A DNA stretch of 64,000 bases from Methanocorpusculum sp. (GCA_029987235.1 DALTWF010000005.1:1-64000), one strand, 5' to 3'; positions 16,362 through 26,076 are shown, counted from the stretch's first letter. Made by a program: numbers and translations. The notes: generated from the sequence alone by a model not told the origin.

Positions 16362-17675
16362 TTATTTTCTGAGATAGGCAAATGCAGACAACGCTGCTTT
16401 AGCCCCGTCCCCCGCAGAAGAAACAGCACACTTTGCCTTAACCGAAGTAGCGCTTCCCGCGGCAAAAAGACCCTCACAGGAGGTTTTCCCCTCAGTATCC
16501 ACAACAATCTCCTTTGCATCATTTAATTCAGCAAGCCCTGCAAAAACTGCCGTGTCCGGCTCAAAACCGACACCTAAGACCAGCGCATCAATCCGGAGCT
16601 TCTTAGTGCCGCCGAAAAGTCTGTTTTCCAGTTTCTGAATGACCGCATATTCCACCGAATCCTTACCACCGACGGACTTTACCGCAAACCCGTGATGATA
16701 CACAACATTTTCCCCGGATTTCAGCAGACCGGCAACTCCTGCATCCGCCTTCCAGCCGGCCCTGGTAATAACATGCACCTCTTTTGCGCATTCCGCAAGT
16801 TCTGCAGCTGCTTCAAGAGCAATATTTCCATCACCGAAAACCGCGACATGCTTGTCCTTAAATTCTTCCGGCTCCGCAACCGGACAGAAATACACCCCGC
16901 GGCCGAGATACTCTTTCTCGCCTTCGGCATCGCTAAATGCAGCATGGCTTCCGGGCGCAGCAATAACAGATTTCGCAATGAACTTTGCGCCGCCCGCCGT
17001 TTCAATAAAGAATTTCCCGTCATCGCCCTTACTTATCGAACGCGGCGCATCCTCCACAAATTTTGCACCGGCATTATGCGCCTGCTCACAGATATTGGTC
17101 ATCAAATCAGCGCCCGCAATCTCCATAACCCCCGGATATCCGGCAATAGTCCGGCGCTGACGCGTAATACCCCCGTTCTTATCACTGATAACAACAACAT
17201 CAAGCCCCTTGCGCCCCGCATAAAATGCAGCAGAAAGACCCGCAGTACCACACCCTAAAACAGCAAGTTCGCACTCCACCGGCGGAAGTTCCGGTTCAGG
17301 CACAGGTTCAGCCTGAACCTCCAAAACCGGTTCCGAAATACTTTCAGGTACAGACTCGCACTCTACAGCCGCGGCCTCTACAGATTCAGCAGCAGGCATT
17401 TCAGCAGCTGTTTCAGCAGGCATTTCAACAGACTCAACATGAGTCAGCGCCGTCCCGATTTTTTCAAGGTCGTCACCGAGAATAACAATATCTCCGTCAA
17501 TGACCGTTACCGGAACAGTATACTGGTCGGTCAGCTTTACCATCCGGTTGTACGCCTTATTATCGTCATCGACATTATAATTTACATATTTAACGCCCTT
17601 TTCGTTTAAAAACGCCTTAACCCGCTTGGAACGCGGACAGGAAGGCAGGGTGTAGACCTCGATTTCCTTTTGCAT
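16362..17675 (-). CDS. Glutaredoxin-thioredoxin reductase fusion with single-cysteine sites
   Basis: A 437-residue three-part protein. Residues 1-75 form a glutaredoxin/NrdH-like domain whose active site reads CPRS (13-16), a monothiol form of CxxC. Residues 78-133 are a flexible Glu/Pro/Val/Ala-rich linker. Residues 134-437 are a flavoprotein of the thioredoxin reductase type, with GCGTAGLSAA (141-150), a second nucleotide motif VFGDGNIALEAA and a late FAD contact LFAAGSA. At the usual CATC redox site it reads GVYFCPVAEP, keeping only Cys264. It is probably a redox protein acting through mixed disulfides or with a separate partner; a standard reductase cycle looks impossible without the second Cys. 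Confidence 0.8.
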   Translation of the reverse strand: MQKEIEVYTLPSCPRSKRVKAFLNEKGVKYVNYNVDDDNKAYNRMVKLTDQYTVPVTVIDGDIVILGDDLEKIGTALTHVESVEMPAETAAEMPAAESVEAAAVECESVPESISEPVLEVQAEPVPEPELPPVECELAVLGCGTAGLSAAFYAGRKGLDVVVISDKNGGITRQRRTIAGYPGVMEIAGADLMTNICEQAHNAGAKFVEDAPRSISKGDDGKFFIETAGGAKFIAKSVIAAPGSHAAFSDAEGEKEYLGRGVYFCPVAEPEEFKDKHVAVFGDGNIALEAAAELAECAKEVHVITRAGWKADAGVAGLLKSGENVVYHHGFAVKSVGGKDSVEYAVIQKLENRLFGGTKKLRIDALVLGVGFEPDTAVFAGLAELNDAKEIVVDTEGKTSCEGLFAAGSATSVKAKCAVSSAGDGAKAALSAFAYLRK

Positions 17676-17799
17676 AATAAAGAATAGTCGCTCAAAAGTA
17701 ATAGACTTTGTTTCAAGCCCCCGCCCCTCACCCCACCAAATAACTATCTATTATTAACGCCAAATAATACAACACTCTTAAACACTCGGGGAAAAAAAC

Positions 17800-20700
17800 G
17801 TGAAAGAAGTAACAGAAAATTACGTTGCAAAAGATGTTGAAACATCTGTACGCGACTACTGGAAAGCAAACAATACCTATCGTGAAACACGAAAACTCCG
17901 TGAAAACGGAAAGCCCTGGCTTTTTGTCGACGGGCCGCCGTACACCACCGGATACATCCACTTAGGCACCGCCTGGAACAAAATCCTCAAAGACGCCGTC
18001 CTGCGCTTTGAATCAATGAACGGCAAACACATTGTCGAACGTGCCGGATACGATATGCACGGACTGCCGATTGAAGTTCAGGTCGAAAAGAAACTCGGTC
18101 TCGAAAACAAAGCCGCCATTCAGAAACACGGCGTCTCCAGATTCATCGAAGAATGCCGCGACTTCGCGCTCAAAAACAAAGACATCATGTCTGAGCAGTT
18201 CAAAAGCCTCGGCACCTGGCTTGATTTTGACGACCCCTACCAAACCGTAGACAAAGGCTACATGGAAGCAGCCTGGTACACCCTCAAAAAATGCGACGAA
18301 GCAGGCATGCTTGAACGCGGCAGCCGTGTCATTTCCTGGTGCCCGCGCTGCGGAACCGCACTTGCAGAAGCCGAAGTCGAATACTGGGACGAAACCGACC
18401 CCTCAATCTTCGTCAAGTTCCCGGTTGCCGGAAAAGAAAACGAATACCTCGTCATCTGGACCACCACCCCGTGGACACTTCCGGCAAACGTTGCCGTTGC
18501 CGCAGGAAAAGACTTTGTCTATGCAAAATGCCGCGCAACCAAAGACGACGTCACCGAAGACCTCTGGATTGCAAAAGACCTTGCCGAACAGGTCTTAAAA
18601 TACGGCAAATACCAGAAATTCGACATCCTTGAAACAAAGACCGGTGAAGAACTGACCGCGTTCACATACACATCCCCGCTTGCTGAACAGGTACCGGTAC
18701 AGAACAAAATCGAACACAAAGTAGTCCTTGCAGACTACGTTGCCATGGAAAACACCGGACTTGTCCACACCGCACCCGGACACGGCTGGGACGACTACCT
18801 GACCGGTCTGAAATACCACCTCCCCTCCTTATGCCCGGTCGATGAAAACGGATTCTTCACCGGCGAGGCGGGAATCTTCAAAGACCATTATGTAAAAGAC
18901 CCCGAAACAAACCAGATGGTCATTTCCGAACTCGGTCACTTCCTGCTTGCCTCCCGCAAAATTACCCACCGCTACGGACACTGCTGGAGATGCAAAACCC
19001 CGATTATCTACCGCTCCACCTCCCAGTGGTTCCTCAAAGCAAAGGACGTCAAGGAAAAGATGCTTGCAGAGATTGCAGACGAAGTCACCTGGCATCCGGA
19101 ATGGGCTGGTTCCGCACGGTTCCACGACTGGATTTCAGAAGCCCGCGACTGGTGTATTTCCCGCCAGCGCTACTGGGGTATTCCGATTCCGGTCTGGGTA
19201 TGTCCGGAATGCAACAAATACCATGTAATCGGAAGCTACGCAGAACTCGAAAAACTCTCAGGAAAACCCTTAGTCGATCCGCACCGGCCGTATGTTGATG
19301 ATTTCACCATCCCGTGCGAATGCGGCGGAACAATGCACAGAATTCCGGATATTTTTGATGTATGGTATGATTCAGGTATCGCCTCCTGGGCAACCCTGCG
19401 TTTCCCGAACAAGACCGAAGACTTTGAGAAATACTGGCCGGCGGATTTCATTCTTGAAGGTCAGGACCAGACCCGCGGCTGGTTCTATTCCATGCTTGCC
19501 CTTTCAACCATGGTCTTTGGCAAAGCCCCGTACAAGGAAGTCCTCATGCACGGATTCGCCCTTGATGCGACCGGCAAGAAGATGAGCAAATCGCTTGGAA
19601 ATGTTGTGGCCCCCGAAGATGTCATTGAAAACTATGGTGTCGATATCATGCGCCAGTATATTCTGTCCGCATCAGCACCATGGGATGACATGCGTTTCTC
19701 CATGGAAGGTGTCAAGACCACCCAGAGAATGTTCAACGTCCTCTGGAACGTCTACAAGTTCCCTCTGCCGTATATGGCGCTTGACGGCTATGTTCCTGCA
19801 GAAAAGAACGGTATATGGGATGCAGAATCCATTGAGACTGCCGCAGGCACCTTCTGCCGTGAAGACCGCTGGCTCATCTCCCGTGTGAACAGTCTTGCAA
19901 AGGCGGTCACCGAAGAGATGAAAGTCAGAAACCTCCACCGTGCAACCCGCCCGATTGCAAACTTCGTCCTCGAAGATTTATCCCGCTGGTATGTGCAGCT
20001 GGTCAGACCGCGTATGTGGCTTGAAGAGGAGTCTGTTTCCAAGAAACAGGCTTATGATACAATGTACTATGTGCTCCGCCGTTTAATCACGGTCTTTGCC
20101 CCGTTCGCACCGCACATCTGCGAGAAGATGTATCAGAACCTGAAATGCAGTGCAGAACTGCCTTCGGTCCACATGGTCGACTGGTATGCAGGAAATGATT
20201 CCTTAATCGACCCGGTCCTTGAAGAGGAGATGGAGATTATCCGCGAGTTCGATGAGGCGGTGTCTTATGCACGTGAGAAGGGAAAGAGAAAGGGACGCTG
20301 GCCGGTTAATGAGGTCGTTGTCGCATCCGAGTCCGATGCGGTTCTTAATGCGGTTACCGCTATGAATGATATGGCATGCGACCGTGCAAATGCACGCAGG
20401 GTTACTGCTGTCAAGGGTATCTGGGACAAGGTTGAATGGACTGCGGTTCCTGTGATGAAGGCAATCGGCAAGGGATTCGGCAGAAACGGTCCGAAGGTCA
20501 AGGCGTTCATTGAAAATGCAAACGGTACCGAGTTAAAAGCCGCCCTTGCAAAAGGCAGCATTCCGTTTACCGACGGTGATTTCTCCTGTGAACTTACCGC
20601 AGAGCATATGACGTTTGAGGAGCGTATGCCGGAAAATATCTTCTCGTCTCCGATGAAGGATGCAACGGTCTATGTGGATGTTACCCTGACGGAAGAGCTT

Positions 20701-20997
20701 GAAGCAGATGGTTATTCCCGTGAGGTCATCCGCAGAATTCAGGAGATGAGAAAACAGGCCGGTCTTGCGGTGGATGCTAAGATTAAGTGTCTGGTTATTG
20801 TAGAAGACGAGCGTGTCTATCCGTTAATCGACTCAAAGCATGACGTCATTGCAGGCGAAGTAAGAGCGGACTGTCTCAAGATTACCACGCCTGCAGAAAA
20901 GACCTGCCACTGCGGTCTTTTAGAAGGTGCGGCGCTTACCACCAAGTGGGATATTGACGGGCTGAAGGTCACGGTCAGTATCGCTCAGGTGAATTAA
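17800..20997 (+). CDS. ileS: Isoleucyl-tRNA synthetase
   Basis: A 1065-residue class I tRNA synthetase of normal archaeal/eukaryotic length. The HIGH motif appears as HLGT (54-57, in PPYTTGYIHLGT) and KMSKS as KKMSKSLGN near residue 593. Between them lies the editing domain (TTTPWTLPANVAV, GLVHTAPGHGWDD). The C-terminal half carries the anticodon-binding domain. It starts with GTG at 17800. It has its own promoter region upstream (AT-rich, about 17740-17790). Confidence 0.97.
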   Translation: MKEVTENYVAKDVETSVRDYWKANNTYRETRKLRENGKPWLFVDGPPYTTGYIHLGTAWNKILKDAVLRFESMNGKHIVERAGYDMHGLPIEVQVEKKLGLENKAAIQKHGVSRFIEECRDFALKNKDIMSEQFKSLGTWLDFDDPYQTVDKGYMEAAWYTLKKCDEAGMLERGSRVISWCPRCGTALAEAEVEYWDETDPSIFVKFPVAGKENEYLVIWTTTPWTLPANVAVAAGKDFVYAKCRATKDDVTEDLWIAKDLAEQVLKYGKYQKFDILETKTGEELTAFTYTSPLAEQVPVQNKIEHKVVLADYVAMENTGLVHTAPGHGWDDYLTGLKYHLPSLCPVDENGFFTGEAGIFKDHYVKDPETNQMVISELGHFLLASRKITHRYGHCWRCKTPIIYRSTSQWFLKAKDVKEKMLAEIADEVTWHPEWAGSARFHDWISEARDWCISRQRYWGIPIPVWVCPECNKYHVIGSYAELEKLSGKPLVDPHRPYVDDFTIPCECGGTMHRIPDIFDVWYDSGIASWATLRFPNKTEDFEKYWPADFILEGQDQTRGWFYSMLALSTMVFGKAPYKEVLMHGFALDATGKKMSKSLGNVVAPEDVIENYGVDIMRQYILSASAPWDDMRFSMEGVKTTQRMFNVLWNVYKFPLPYMALDGYVPAEKNGIWDAESIETAAGTFCREDRWLISRVNSLAKAVTEEMKVRNLHRATRPIANFVLEDLSRWYVQLVRPRMWLEEESVSKKQAYDTMYYVLRRLITVFAPFAPHICEKMYQNLKCSAELPSVHMVDWYAGNDSLIDPVLEEEMEIIREFDEAVSYAREKGKRKGRWPVNEVVVASESDAVLNAVTAMNDMACDRANARRVTAVKGIWDKVEWTAVPVMKAIGKGFGRNGPKVKAFIENANGTELKAALAKGSIPFTDGDFSCELTAEHMTFEERMPENIFSSPMKDATVYVDVTLTEELEADGYSREVIRRIQEMRKQAGLAVDAKIKCLVIVEDERVYPLIDSKHDVIAGEVRADCLKITTPAEKTCHCGLLEGAALTTKWDIDGLKVTVSIAQVN

Positions 20998-21018
20998 TTT
21001 TTTACTTTTTTTTAGTGA

Positions 21019-21732
21019 TTACGCCCTCTGCATAACCACACCGACAAAATTCAGATACTTTCCCCCGCCGCAGGCAAACGCTTTGCGGTCTCCTGCTGCA
21101 TACTCGTTTTCGCATGCAAGCCAGTCGTTCCAGACTTCTTCGTTTGACTCCATCTCAAAAACCTCAAGACCTGCGAGCCCTTCTGTTTTTGACAGAATGT
21201 TTTTCCAGTAGGCGGCATCATGAATATAATCCAGCTGTTCCGGCGTCCATGAAGCAAGAAGCTCTGCAGGCAGACGGTCATGCAAATCTTTTTTCATGCC
21301 CGGAATACAGATGTAAATCCATCCCCCGTGCTTGACAAAAGGCAGCAGTTTTTCACCGAGATAGGATTCATCCCGCCCGAAATAATTGTAGGAGTCAAGA
21401 CATACCACTCCGTCAAAAAATTCGTGCGCAAACGGAAGCGCGGTCGCATCAGCATGAACCGGAATAATTTCCTTTTCAGAAAGCCCTTCCGAGCGGAAAA
21501 ACCGCATGTTTTCAGACGGGTCTGACCATAAATCCGCTGCGTAAACGGTGTAGCCATATTCTTTTGCAAGAAAGACCGAGGTCAGACCCTGACCGGAACC
21601 AAGGTCCATAATGACCGAACCGGGCGCGATACAGGTATCTTTCAGCAGTTCTTCAGCAAGCTTTACCGGATTGGGACCCATGATTTTTGAAGAAATCAGG
21701 GCATCGTAGTTATGTGCTTTCGGATAATGCAT
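21019..21732 (-). CDS. Class I SAM-dependent methyltransferase
   Basis: A 237-residue methyltransferase of unknown substrate. The SAM-binding motif I is VIMDLGSGQGLTSVFLA; the acidic motif II residue lies in YAADLWSD, and motif IV is FFDGVVCLDSYNYFG. The small-molecule class is likely because there is no RNA- or DNA-binding extension. It is followed 10 bases upstream on the same strand by an ACT-domain regulator gene, so the two may be co-transcribed. Confidence 0.78.
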   Translation of the reverse strand: MHYPKAHNYDALISSKIMGPNPVKLAEELLKDTCIAPGSVIMDLGSGQGLTSVFLAKEYGYTVYAADLWSDPSENMRFFRSEGLSEKEIIPVHADATALPFAHEFFDGVVCLDSYNYFGRDESYLGEKLLPFVKHGGWIYICIPGMKKDLHDRLPAELLASWTPEQLDYIHDAAYWKNILSKTEGLAGLEVFEMESNEEVWNDWLACENEYAAGDRKAFACGGGKYLNFVGVVMQRA

Positions 21733-21742
21733 GATACTATGA

Positions 21743-22243
21743 TTAGAAACTGATGGATTCCACCGCAGGCAGACGTCTTATTTCAGTAAGCGCCTCAGAA
21801 GGAAGTGTTCCTTCCACAATCAGCACAAGCCGGGGGCGTTCCACGAAATACGGGTCGGTAACAAAAATCTGACGGAGAGGTAAGTCATATCTGGTAAGAA
21901 CAGAAAGCGCTGATGCGACAATGTTTTTGTCGCCGGCGTTTTTCGGATAGATGGTGAGAACAGAAAGCCCCAGGTCCATTGCAACACCGGTTATGTCGGG
22001 CGTTACACGGAGATTGGTGAAGATATGTCTGAGCTCGTCAATTTCTGCTATGTGTAATATGGTGGCGTCAATTACGCGGCGGTCAACCTTTATCGCCCGC
22101 GCCAAAGCCGCTGCGGTTATTTCAATCCCGTTTGCATGGACTTTGCCGAATTCATTGATGCCCAGACCGTTTTCCAGAAGGAAACGCACGACCTGCTGCT
22201 GCGCGGGGTAGTCTGCAAAGAGGTTGAGTATTTTACGCCACAT
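21743..22243 (-). CDS. ACT-domain regulator of amino acid metabolism (COG2150 type)
   Basis: A 166-residue protein. The N-terminal half looks like a helix-turn-helix (VRFLLENGLGINEFGKVHAN, with ALARAIKVDRRVI) and the C-terminal half like an ACT domain (SALSVLTRYDLPLRQIF). This layout matches an archaeal family predicted to sense amino acids and control their metabolism. The ligand and targets are not visible here. It lies between the methyltransferase and an unknown Lys/Ala-rich protein. Confidence 0.7.
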   Translation of the reverse strand: MWRKILNLFADYPAQQQVVRFLLENGLGINEFGKVHANGIEITAAALARAIKVDRRVIDATILHIAEIDELRHIFTNLRVTPDITGVAMDLGLSVLTIYPKNAGDKNIVASALSVLTRYDLPLRQIFVTDPYFVERPRLVLIVEGTLPSEALTEIRRLPAVESISF

Positions 22244-22286
22244 TGTTCTCTAGTGTTTCTGTTTTTTACGGGCTAAATATGTATGG

Positions 22287-22760
22287 TTATTTTGCCATGG
22301 TGCGGCCCGGTAGCAGAAGCACATTGCAGGTTATTGCGGCGCTTTGTGCTTCTGCTGCAAATACGCCCTGCGCCATAATTACCGCCTGATGACCAAAACC
22401 GTCCGGAGCGCGTCCTTCAAGCATTTTTTCCAGTTTTTCCGCGGTCTTTTCCACCACAGCGGCTCCGGCGTTCTGTGTAGATGTGACCGCGACATGATAC
22501 ATCTTCGGCGGATTTGTACCGCGCCGGACGCATTCAAAGGCAAATCCGGGCACGGCGCTTTTTTTCACTTCGCCGAACCGCTCTTTATGCGCCGCAAGAT
22601 AGGTCATGCATACGGCTGCAAAATCATCTGCAGGCGATTTTGCCGCGGGCTTTGCGAGCTGCTTCGAAGATGGTTTTGCAGCGGTCTTTTTTCCCGGGGG
22701 AAATGCGGAATGTGCCCTTCCTTTCGGAAACGGCGTTTTGGATGCGTCCTGTTTTGCCAT
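22287..22760 (-). CDS. Unknown protein with basic Lys/Ala/Pro-rich N-terminus
   Basis: 157 residues that I do not recognise. The first ~45 are low-complexity and basic (repeated KP, KS and AK), as in a nucleic-acid-contacting or flexible tail. The rest is a small alpha/beta domain (VCMTYLAAHKERFGEVKK, MYHVAVTSTQNAGAA, CNVLLLPGRT). There is no signal peptide or membrane helix. It starts just beside the tRNA-Leu gene, whose 3' end is about seven bases away on the same strand, so it may share the tRNA transcript. Confidence 0.55.
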   Translation of the reverse strand: MAKQDASKTPFPKGRAHSAFPPGKKTAAKPSSKQLAKPAAKSPADDFAAVCMTYLAAHKERFGEVKKSAVPGFAFECVRRGTNPPKMYHVAVTSTQNAGAAVVEKTAEKLEKMLEGRAPDGFGHQAVIMAQGVFAAEAQSAAITCNVLLLPGRTMAK

Positions 22761-22766
22761 GATAAA

Positions 22767-22848
22767 TGCGGGGGAAGGGAGTCGAACCCTTGAACTACTT
22801 GAGGCTCGCCCCTAAAGCGAGCGCCGTTGACCTCTTGGCTACCCCCGC
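22767..22848 (-). tRNA. tRNA-Leu (anticodon UAG)
   Basis: Read leftward, GCGGGGG pairs with CCCCCGC as a seven-base acceptor stem. The D arm has the core GCCAAGAGGTCAACGGC. The anticodon stem CTCGC/GCGAG encloses TTTAGGG, giving anticodon UAG, which reads CUA/CUG. A long variable arm and the T arm AAGGG-TTCGACT-CCCTT follow. The long variable arm fits class II leucine tRNA. The 3' CCA is not encoded. Confidence 0.95.
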
Positions 22849-22956
22849 AAATGAAAAGTGTTCTAATATATATGCGCGTGAAAACTAAATACCCTTCGAC
22901 TCTCCTGGCAGAAACTTATCAACTTGATTATATTATTTGAAAACCAACATACTGTT

Positions 22957-23838
22957 ATGACTACCCTGCAGGAGTACCTTGATAAATCCGGCGTGCCGGA
23001 AAATCTTGGCAAAATAATTCTTACCATAGCAGCACAGGCAAAGCCGATACGTGCCGCATTTATCGAAAATCAGAACTATTCATCGACAACGAACTCATCC
23101 GGCGAAACCCAGGCCGAAATGGATACCTGGTCTGACATCTGCATAACCAATGCACTGGAAGCATCAGGTCTTGTCAGAGCCGTTGCATCAGAAGAGCGTG
23201 ATGATATTGTTCCGCTGAACGCAAAAGCCGCATACTCGGTGGTAATGGACCCGCTTGACGGTTCCTCGCTCATTAAAGTAAATCTCTGTGTCGGAACCAT
23301 TGTCGGAATCTATGAAGGAGACGTGTTACAGGCGGGAAGAAACCTGAAATGTGCATTTTACATTCTTTATGGCCCGATGACAACTTTAACCATCTCGGTC
23401 GGCGCAGGTGTTTCAATTTTCGCCATGGATGCAACAGGCGTGTATCAGATGATGAATGACAAAGTCACTCTTCCGGAAGGAAATCTCTACGGTTCCGGCG
23501 CGCTCCGTACCGAGTGGCTTGAAAAGCACACGAAATTCATCACGCAGATTGAAGGCGAGGGTGCAAAGAACCGGTATTCCGGTTCGTTCGTCGCAGATTT
23601 CCATCAGGTTCTCAAATACGGCGGCGTTTACGCATATCCGCCGTACAAAGGTCACGAATCCGGCAAACTGCGGCTGGTCTTTGAGGTAAACCCGATTGGG
23701 TTCCTTGCTGTTCAGGCAGGTGGTGCGGTTTCTGACGGAGTCCGCTGCACGCTTGATATTGTTCCGGAAAAAGTGCATCAGAGAACGCCGGCCTATGTCG
23801 GAAGCCGCGGCATGATTGCAAAAATCGAGAAATTATGA
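22957..23838 (+). CDS. fbp: Fructose-1,6-bisphosphatase class I
   Basis: A 293-residue gluconeogenic enzyme that turns fructose 1,6-bisphosphate into fructose 6-phosphate. The metal and phosphate motif MDPLDGSSLIKVNLCVGTI is clear, as are the YSGSFVADFHQVLKYGGVY and KLRLVFEVNPIGFL segments. I chose ATG 22957 over an upstream TTG, giving the usual N-terminus TTLQEYLDKSG. Class I enzymes are uncommon in methanogens, which normally use the bifunctional class V enzyme. Its last codons overlap a class V-like gene by four bases. Confidence 0.93.
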   Translation: MTTLQEYLDKSGVPENLGKIILTIAAQAKPIRAAFIENQNYSSTTNSSGETQAEMDTWSDICITNALEASGLVRAVASEERDDIVPLNAKAAYSVVMDPLDGSSLIKVNLCVGTIVGIYEGDVLQAGRNLKCAFYILYGPMTTLTISVGAGVSIFAMDATGVYQMMNDKVTLPEGNLYGSGALRTEWLEKHTKFITQIEGEGAKNRYSGSFVADFHQVLKYGGVYAYPPYKGHESGKLRLVFEVNPIGFLAVQAGGAVSDGVRCTLDIVPEKVHQRTPAYVGSRGMIAKIEKL

Positions 23839-24473
23839 GCACTGTATCTGTATTTGCAAAAACCGTGGGCGGCATTGCGGGAAAGGCGCGGATTTATCCG
23901 GATATCCTGCAGGCCGCGGCAAAAACCCTGCGCGCCGCAGAAGGGGATGTTATTTCCGATTCGTTTGTGACTCACGCAGGCGACCGGCTTGTGATCCTTA
24001 TGGTGCATAAGAAAAACGCCCCAGTCGAAGAGCTTCGCGATAAAATCTTTGACGCAGCACAAAAGCAGGCGGACGGGCTTGGTCTATTTAAGAATCCGAC
24101 GCCCGATTCAGCCGTATCGCTGAAATTTGAATCCGGCGGGCAGTTCCTGCTGTTTCTGACCGGCTCAGACGATGCAGGATTCTGGAATAAAATCATGACC
24201 GCGGAAGCGGGAACGGCTTTTGACCGCGGAATCATGCTTGCAAAATCCGAGGGCGAATTTGAGTCAACGGCCCGCCGTTGCGAAGCGTTTGCAAAATCCG
24301 CGTTTCTGGGCGTCTGTCCGGTAAGTCTCTGTGAAACAGGTATCCTGCGGGAATATGTGACACCTGTTGCGGGTCTTGGATTTTCACTGTATAAGGGTAA
24401 ACTGACCGGGCCGGTTGATTTATTCGACTCGGCTCTTTTCGATGCTGCACGGCTTACGGCATCACACACATAA
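23835..24473 (+). CDS. Shortened FBP aldolase/phosphatase-like protein, probably inactive
   Basis: 212 residues that look like the archaeal bifunctional FBP aldolase/phosphatase (usual length ~365-400) with the centre removed. The N-terminus (TVSVFAKTVGGIAGKARIYP, then FVTHAGDRLVILMVH) follows the family's start, and the C-terminus (GLGFSLYKGKLTGPVDLFD) follows its end closely. Metal-binding positions are altered: the Asp of KADIG is Val, the His of the next loop is missing, and Asp-Asp in GDDL is Asp-Arg. The central GQDLLSD and catalytic Lys/Tyr regions are absent. It is coupled by ATGA to class I fbp, so it may be a non-catalytic regulator or sugar-phosphate sensor; that role is inferred. 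Confidence 0.75.
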   Translation: MSTVSVFAKTVGGIAGKARIYPDILQAAAKTLRAAEGDVISDSFVTHAGDRLVILMVHKKNAPVEELRDKIFDAAQKQADGLGLFKNPTPDSAVSLKFESGGQFLLFLTGSDDAGFWNKIMTAEAGTAFDRGIMLAKSEGEFESTARRCEAFAKSAFLGVCPVSLCETGILREYVTPVAGLGFSLYKGKLTGPVDLFDSALFDAARLTASHT

Positions 24474-24514
24474 TACTTTTTTCGGAATTAATTAAAAAAA
24501 AGAAAAACGGGGAA

Positions 24515-26020
24515 TCAACCCGTTATGGTTGACACTGCCCATGCCGGAAGGTCAACACCCATTCCGAAGATGGCAAGACCGATCGTGAACAGGAACAGGG
24601 TGAAGAGCAGAATGCCGATAAGGTTTAAGAACCAGCCGGCGGTAAGCATATCCTTCATTTCCACATATTCCGTGCCGTAAGCAACCGCATTCGGCGGGGT
24701 TGCGACCGGAAGCATGAAGGCAAGAGAGGATGCCACAGCCACTGTAAGCATAAGAATCATCGGGTTTATGCCAAGACCCACCGAAACACCTGCCATTACA
24801 GGCAGCATAATATTTGCAACCGCGGTGTTTGAGGTGAACTCCGTTAATATCATCACGACAAATGCAAGGAGCAGGACAAGAAGCACAACCGGTACGTTTA
24901 CGCCGGCAAATGCTTCTCCGATTGCCTGGGAAAGCCCGCTTGCCTTGAATGCGGCAGAAACCGACATGCCGCCGCCGAAAAGCAAAAGAATTCCCCAGGG
25001 GACTCTTACCGCCCACTGCCAGTTAAGCGTGTATTCCTGATTTTTCCAGGAGACTGGGATGACAAATAACAGAATTGCGCAGAAGATTGCAATTGTACTG
25101 TCGTCAATTCCCGGGAAAAGCACGTCAAGACCGGGAATCGTAACCGGACCGATTTCTTTACTCTGGCGGAAAATCCACATTAATGCCGCAAGAATAAACA
25201 CAAAGAGGGTGTTTTTTTCTCCGCGGGACATCGGACCGAGGTTGTCAATTTCATGCTGGAGGGCTTCTTTGGTGCGGTCAAGTGTTTTGGGCATCTTGCG
25301 GTAGGCGATTTTGGTAAGCCAGAGCCACATAATAAAGAGCATTACAGCAACAAACGGCACGCCGAAACAGAACCAGGTAAAGAAGTCCACCGGCGGTGCT
25401 TCGGGGAAGAATGCGTGCAGCTGGGAGGCGAAAACCGCGTTTGCCGGTGTTCCGATTAAGGTTGCAATTCCACCCACACCACAGGCGTATGCAATGCCGA
25501 GCACAAGACATCCTGCAAATGCTTTATGCTGCGGGTCCATTTCCTTGTAGTTCTTGGTCGGAAGAACGGTGGATATGATAGCAACTGCGATTGGAATCAT
25601 CATCATTGCGGTTGCGGAGTTGGACATCCACATGGAAAGAAAGGCTGCTGCAATCATGAATCCAAGGATGAGGCGTGTCGGGCTTGTTCCGGTGATGGAA
25701 ATGAGTTTTAATGCTATGCGGCGGTGAAGATTCCAGCGCTGCATGGCAATGGCTATCATAAATCCGCCGAGGAAGAGGAAGATGACTTTGTCCGCATACG
25801 GCGCTGCTGCTGCGGTAACGCTTAATACACCGGATACCGGGAAGGCAACCAGCGGTATTAAAGCGGTCGCTTCTATCGGTATCGGCTGGAATATCCAGAA
25901 GATGACCATCATGGCTGTTATTGCGAGTGTGAGCTTCGCTGCCTGCGGGAGGTCAATCGGGGCAATAAGCAGTATCAAAAATACTGCAATGCCTAAGATA
26001 AGAGCATAACCCCTGTTCAT
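24515..26020 (-). CDS. DASS/SLC13-family sodium:dicarboxylate symporter
   Basis: A 501-residue transporter with about 11-12 membrane segments. The two Ser-Asn-(Ala/Thr) hairpin motifs are visible (MWMSNSATAMMMIP and TEFTSNTAVANIM), along with the signature MLPVATPPNAVAYG. The family moves dicarboxylates, citrate or sulfate with Na+. Substrate cannot be read from sequence; four-carbon acids feeding anabolism are plausible in a methanogen. The gene stands alone between the 30-nt array 3 and the fbp region. Confidence 0.9.
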   Translation of the reverse strand: MNRGYALILGIAVFLILLIAPIDLPQAAKLTLAITAMMVIFWIFQPIPIEATALIPLVAFPVSGVLSVTAAAAPYADKVIFLFLGGFMIAIAMQRWNLHRRIALKLISITGTSPTRLILGFMIAAAFLSMWMSNSATAMMMIPIAVAIISTVLPTKNYKEMDPQHKAFAGCLVLGIAYACGVGGIATLIGTPANAVFASQLHAFFPEAPPVDFFTWFCFGVPFVAVMLFIMWLWLTKIAYRKMPKTLDRTKEALQHEIDNLGPMSRGEKNTLFVFILAALMWIFRQSKEIGPVTIPGLDVLFPGIDDSTIAIFCAILLFVIPVSWKNQEYTLNWQWAVRVPWGILLLFGGGMSVSAAFKASGLSQAIGEAFAGVNVPVVLLVLLLAFVVMILTEFTSNTAVANIMLPVMAGVSVGLGINPMILMLTVAVASSLAFMLPVATPPNAVAYGTEYVEMKDMLTAGWFLNLIGILLFTLFLFTIGLAIFGMGVDLPAWAVSTITG

Positions 26021-26076
26021 ATCTGTAAATTATTTGGTGTGACATGTATTGAGTGTTGCTGTTTTTCAGGCGGGCG

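Noticed and set aside
23612..24062. Minus-strand frames across the fbp region
   Set aside because: Cys/His/Arg-rich translation typical of antisense shadows. The plus-strand genes are clearly homologous to known families.
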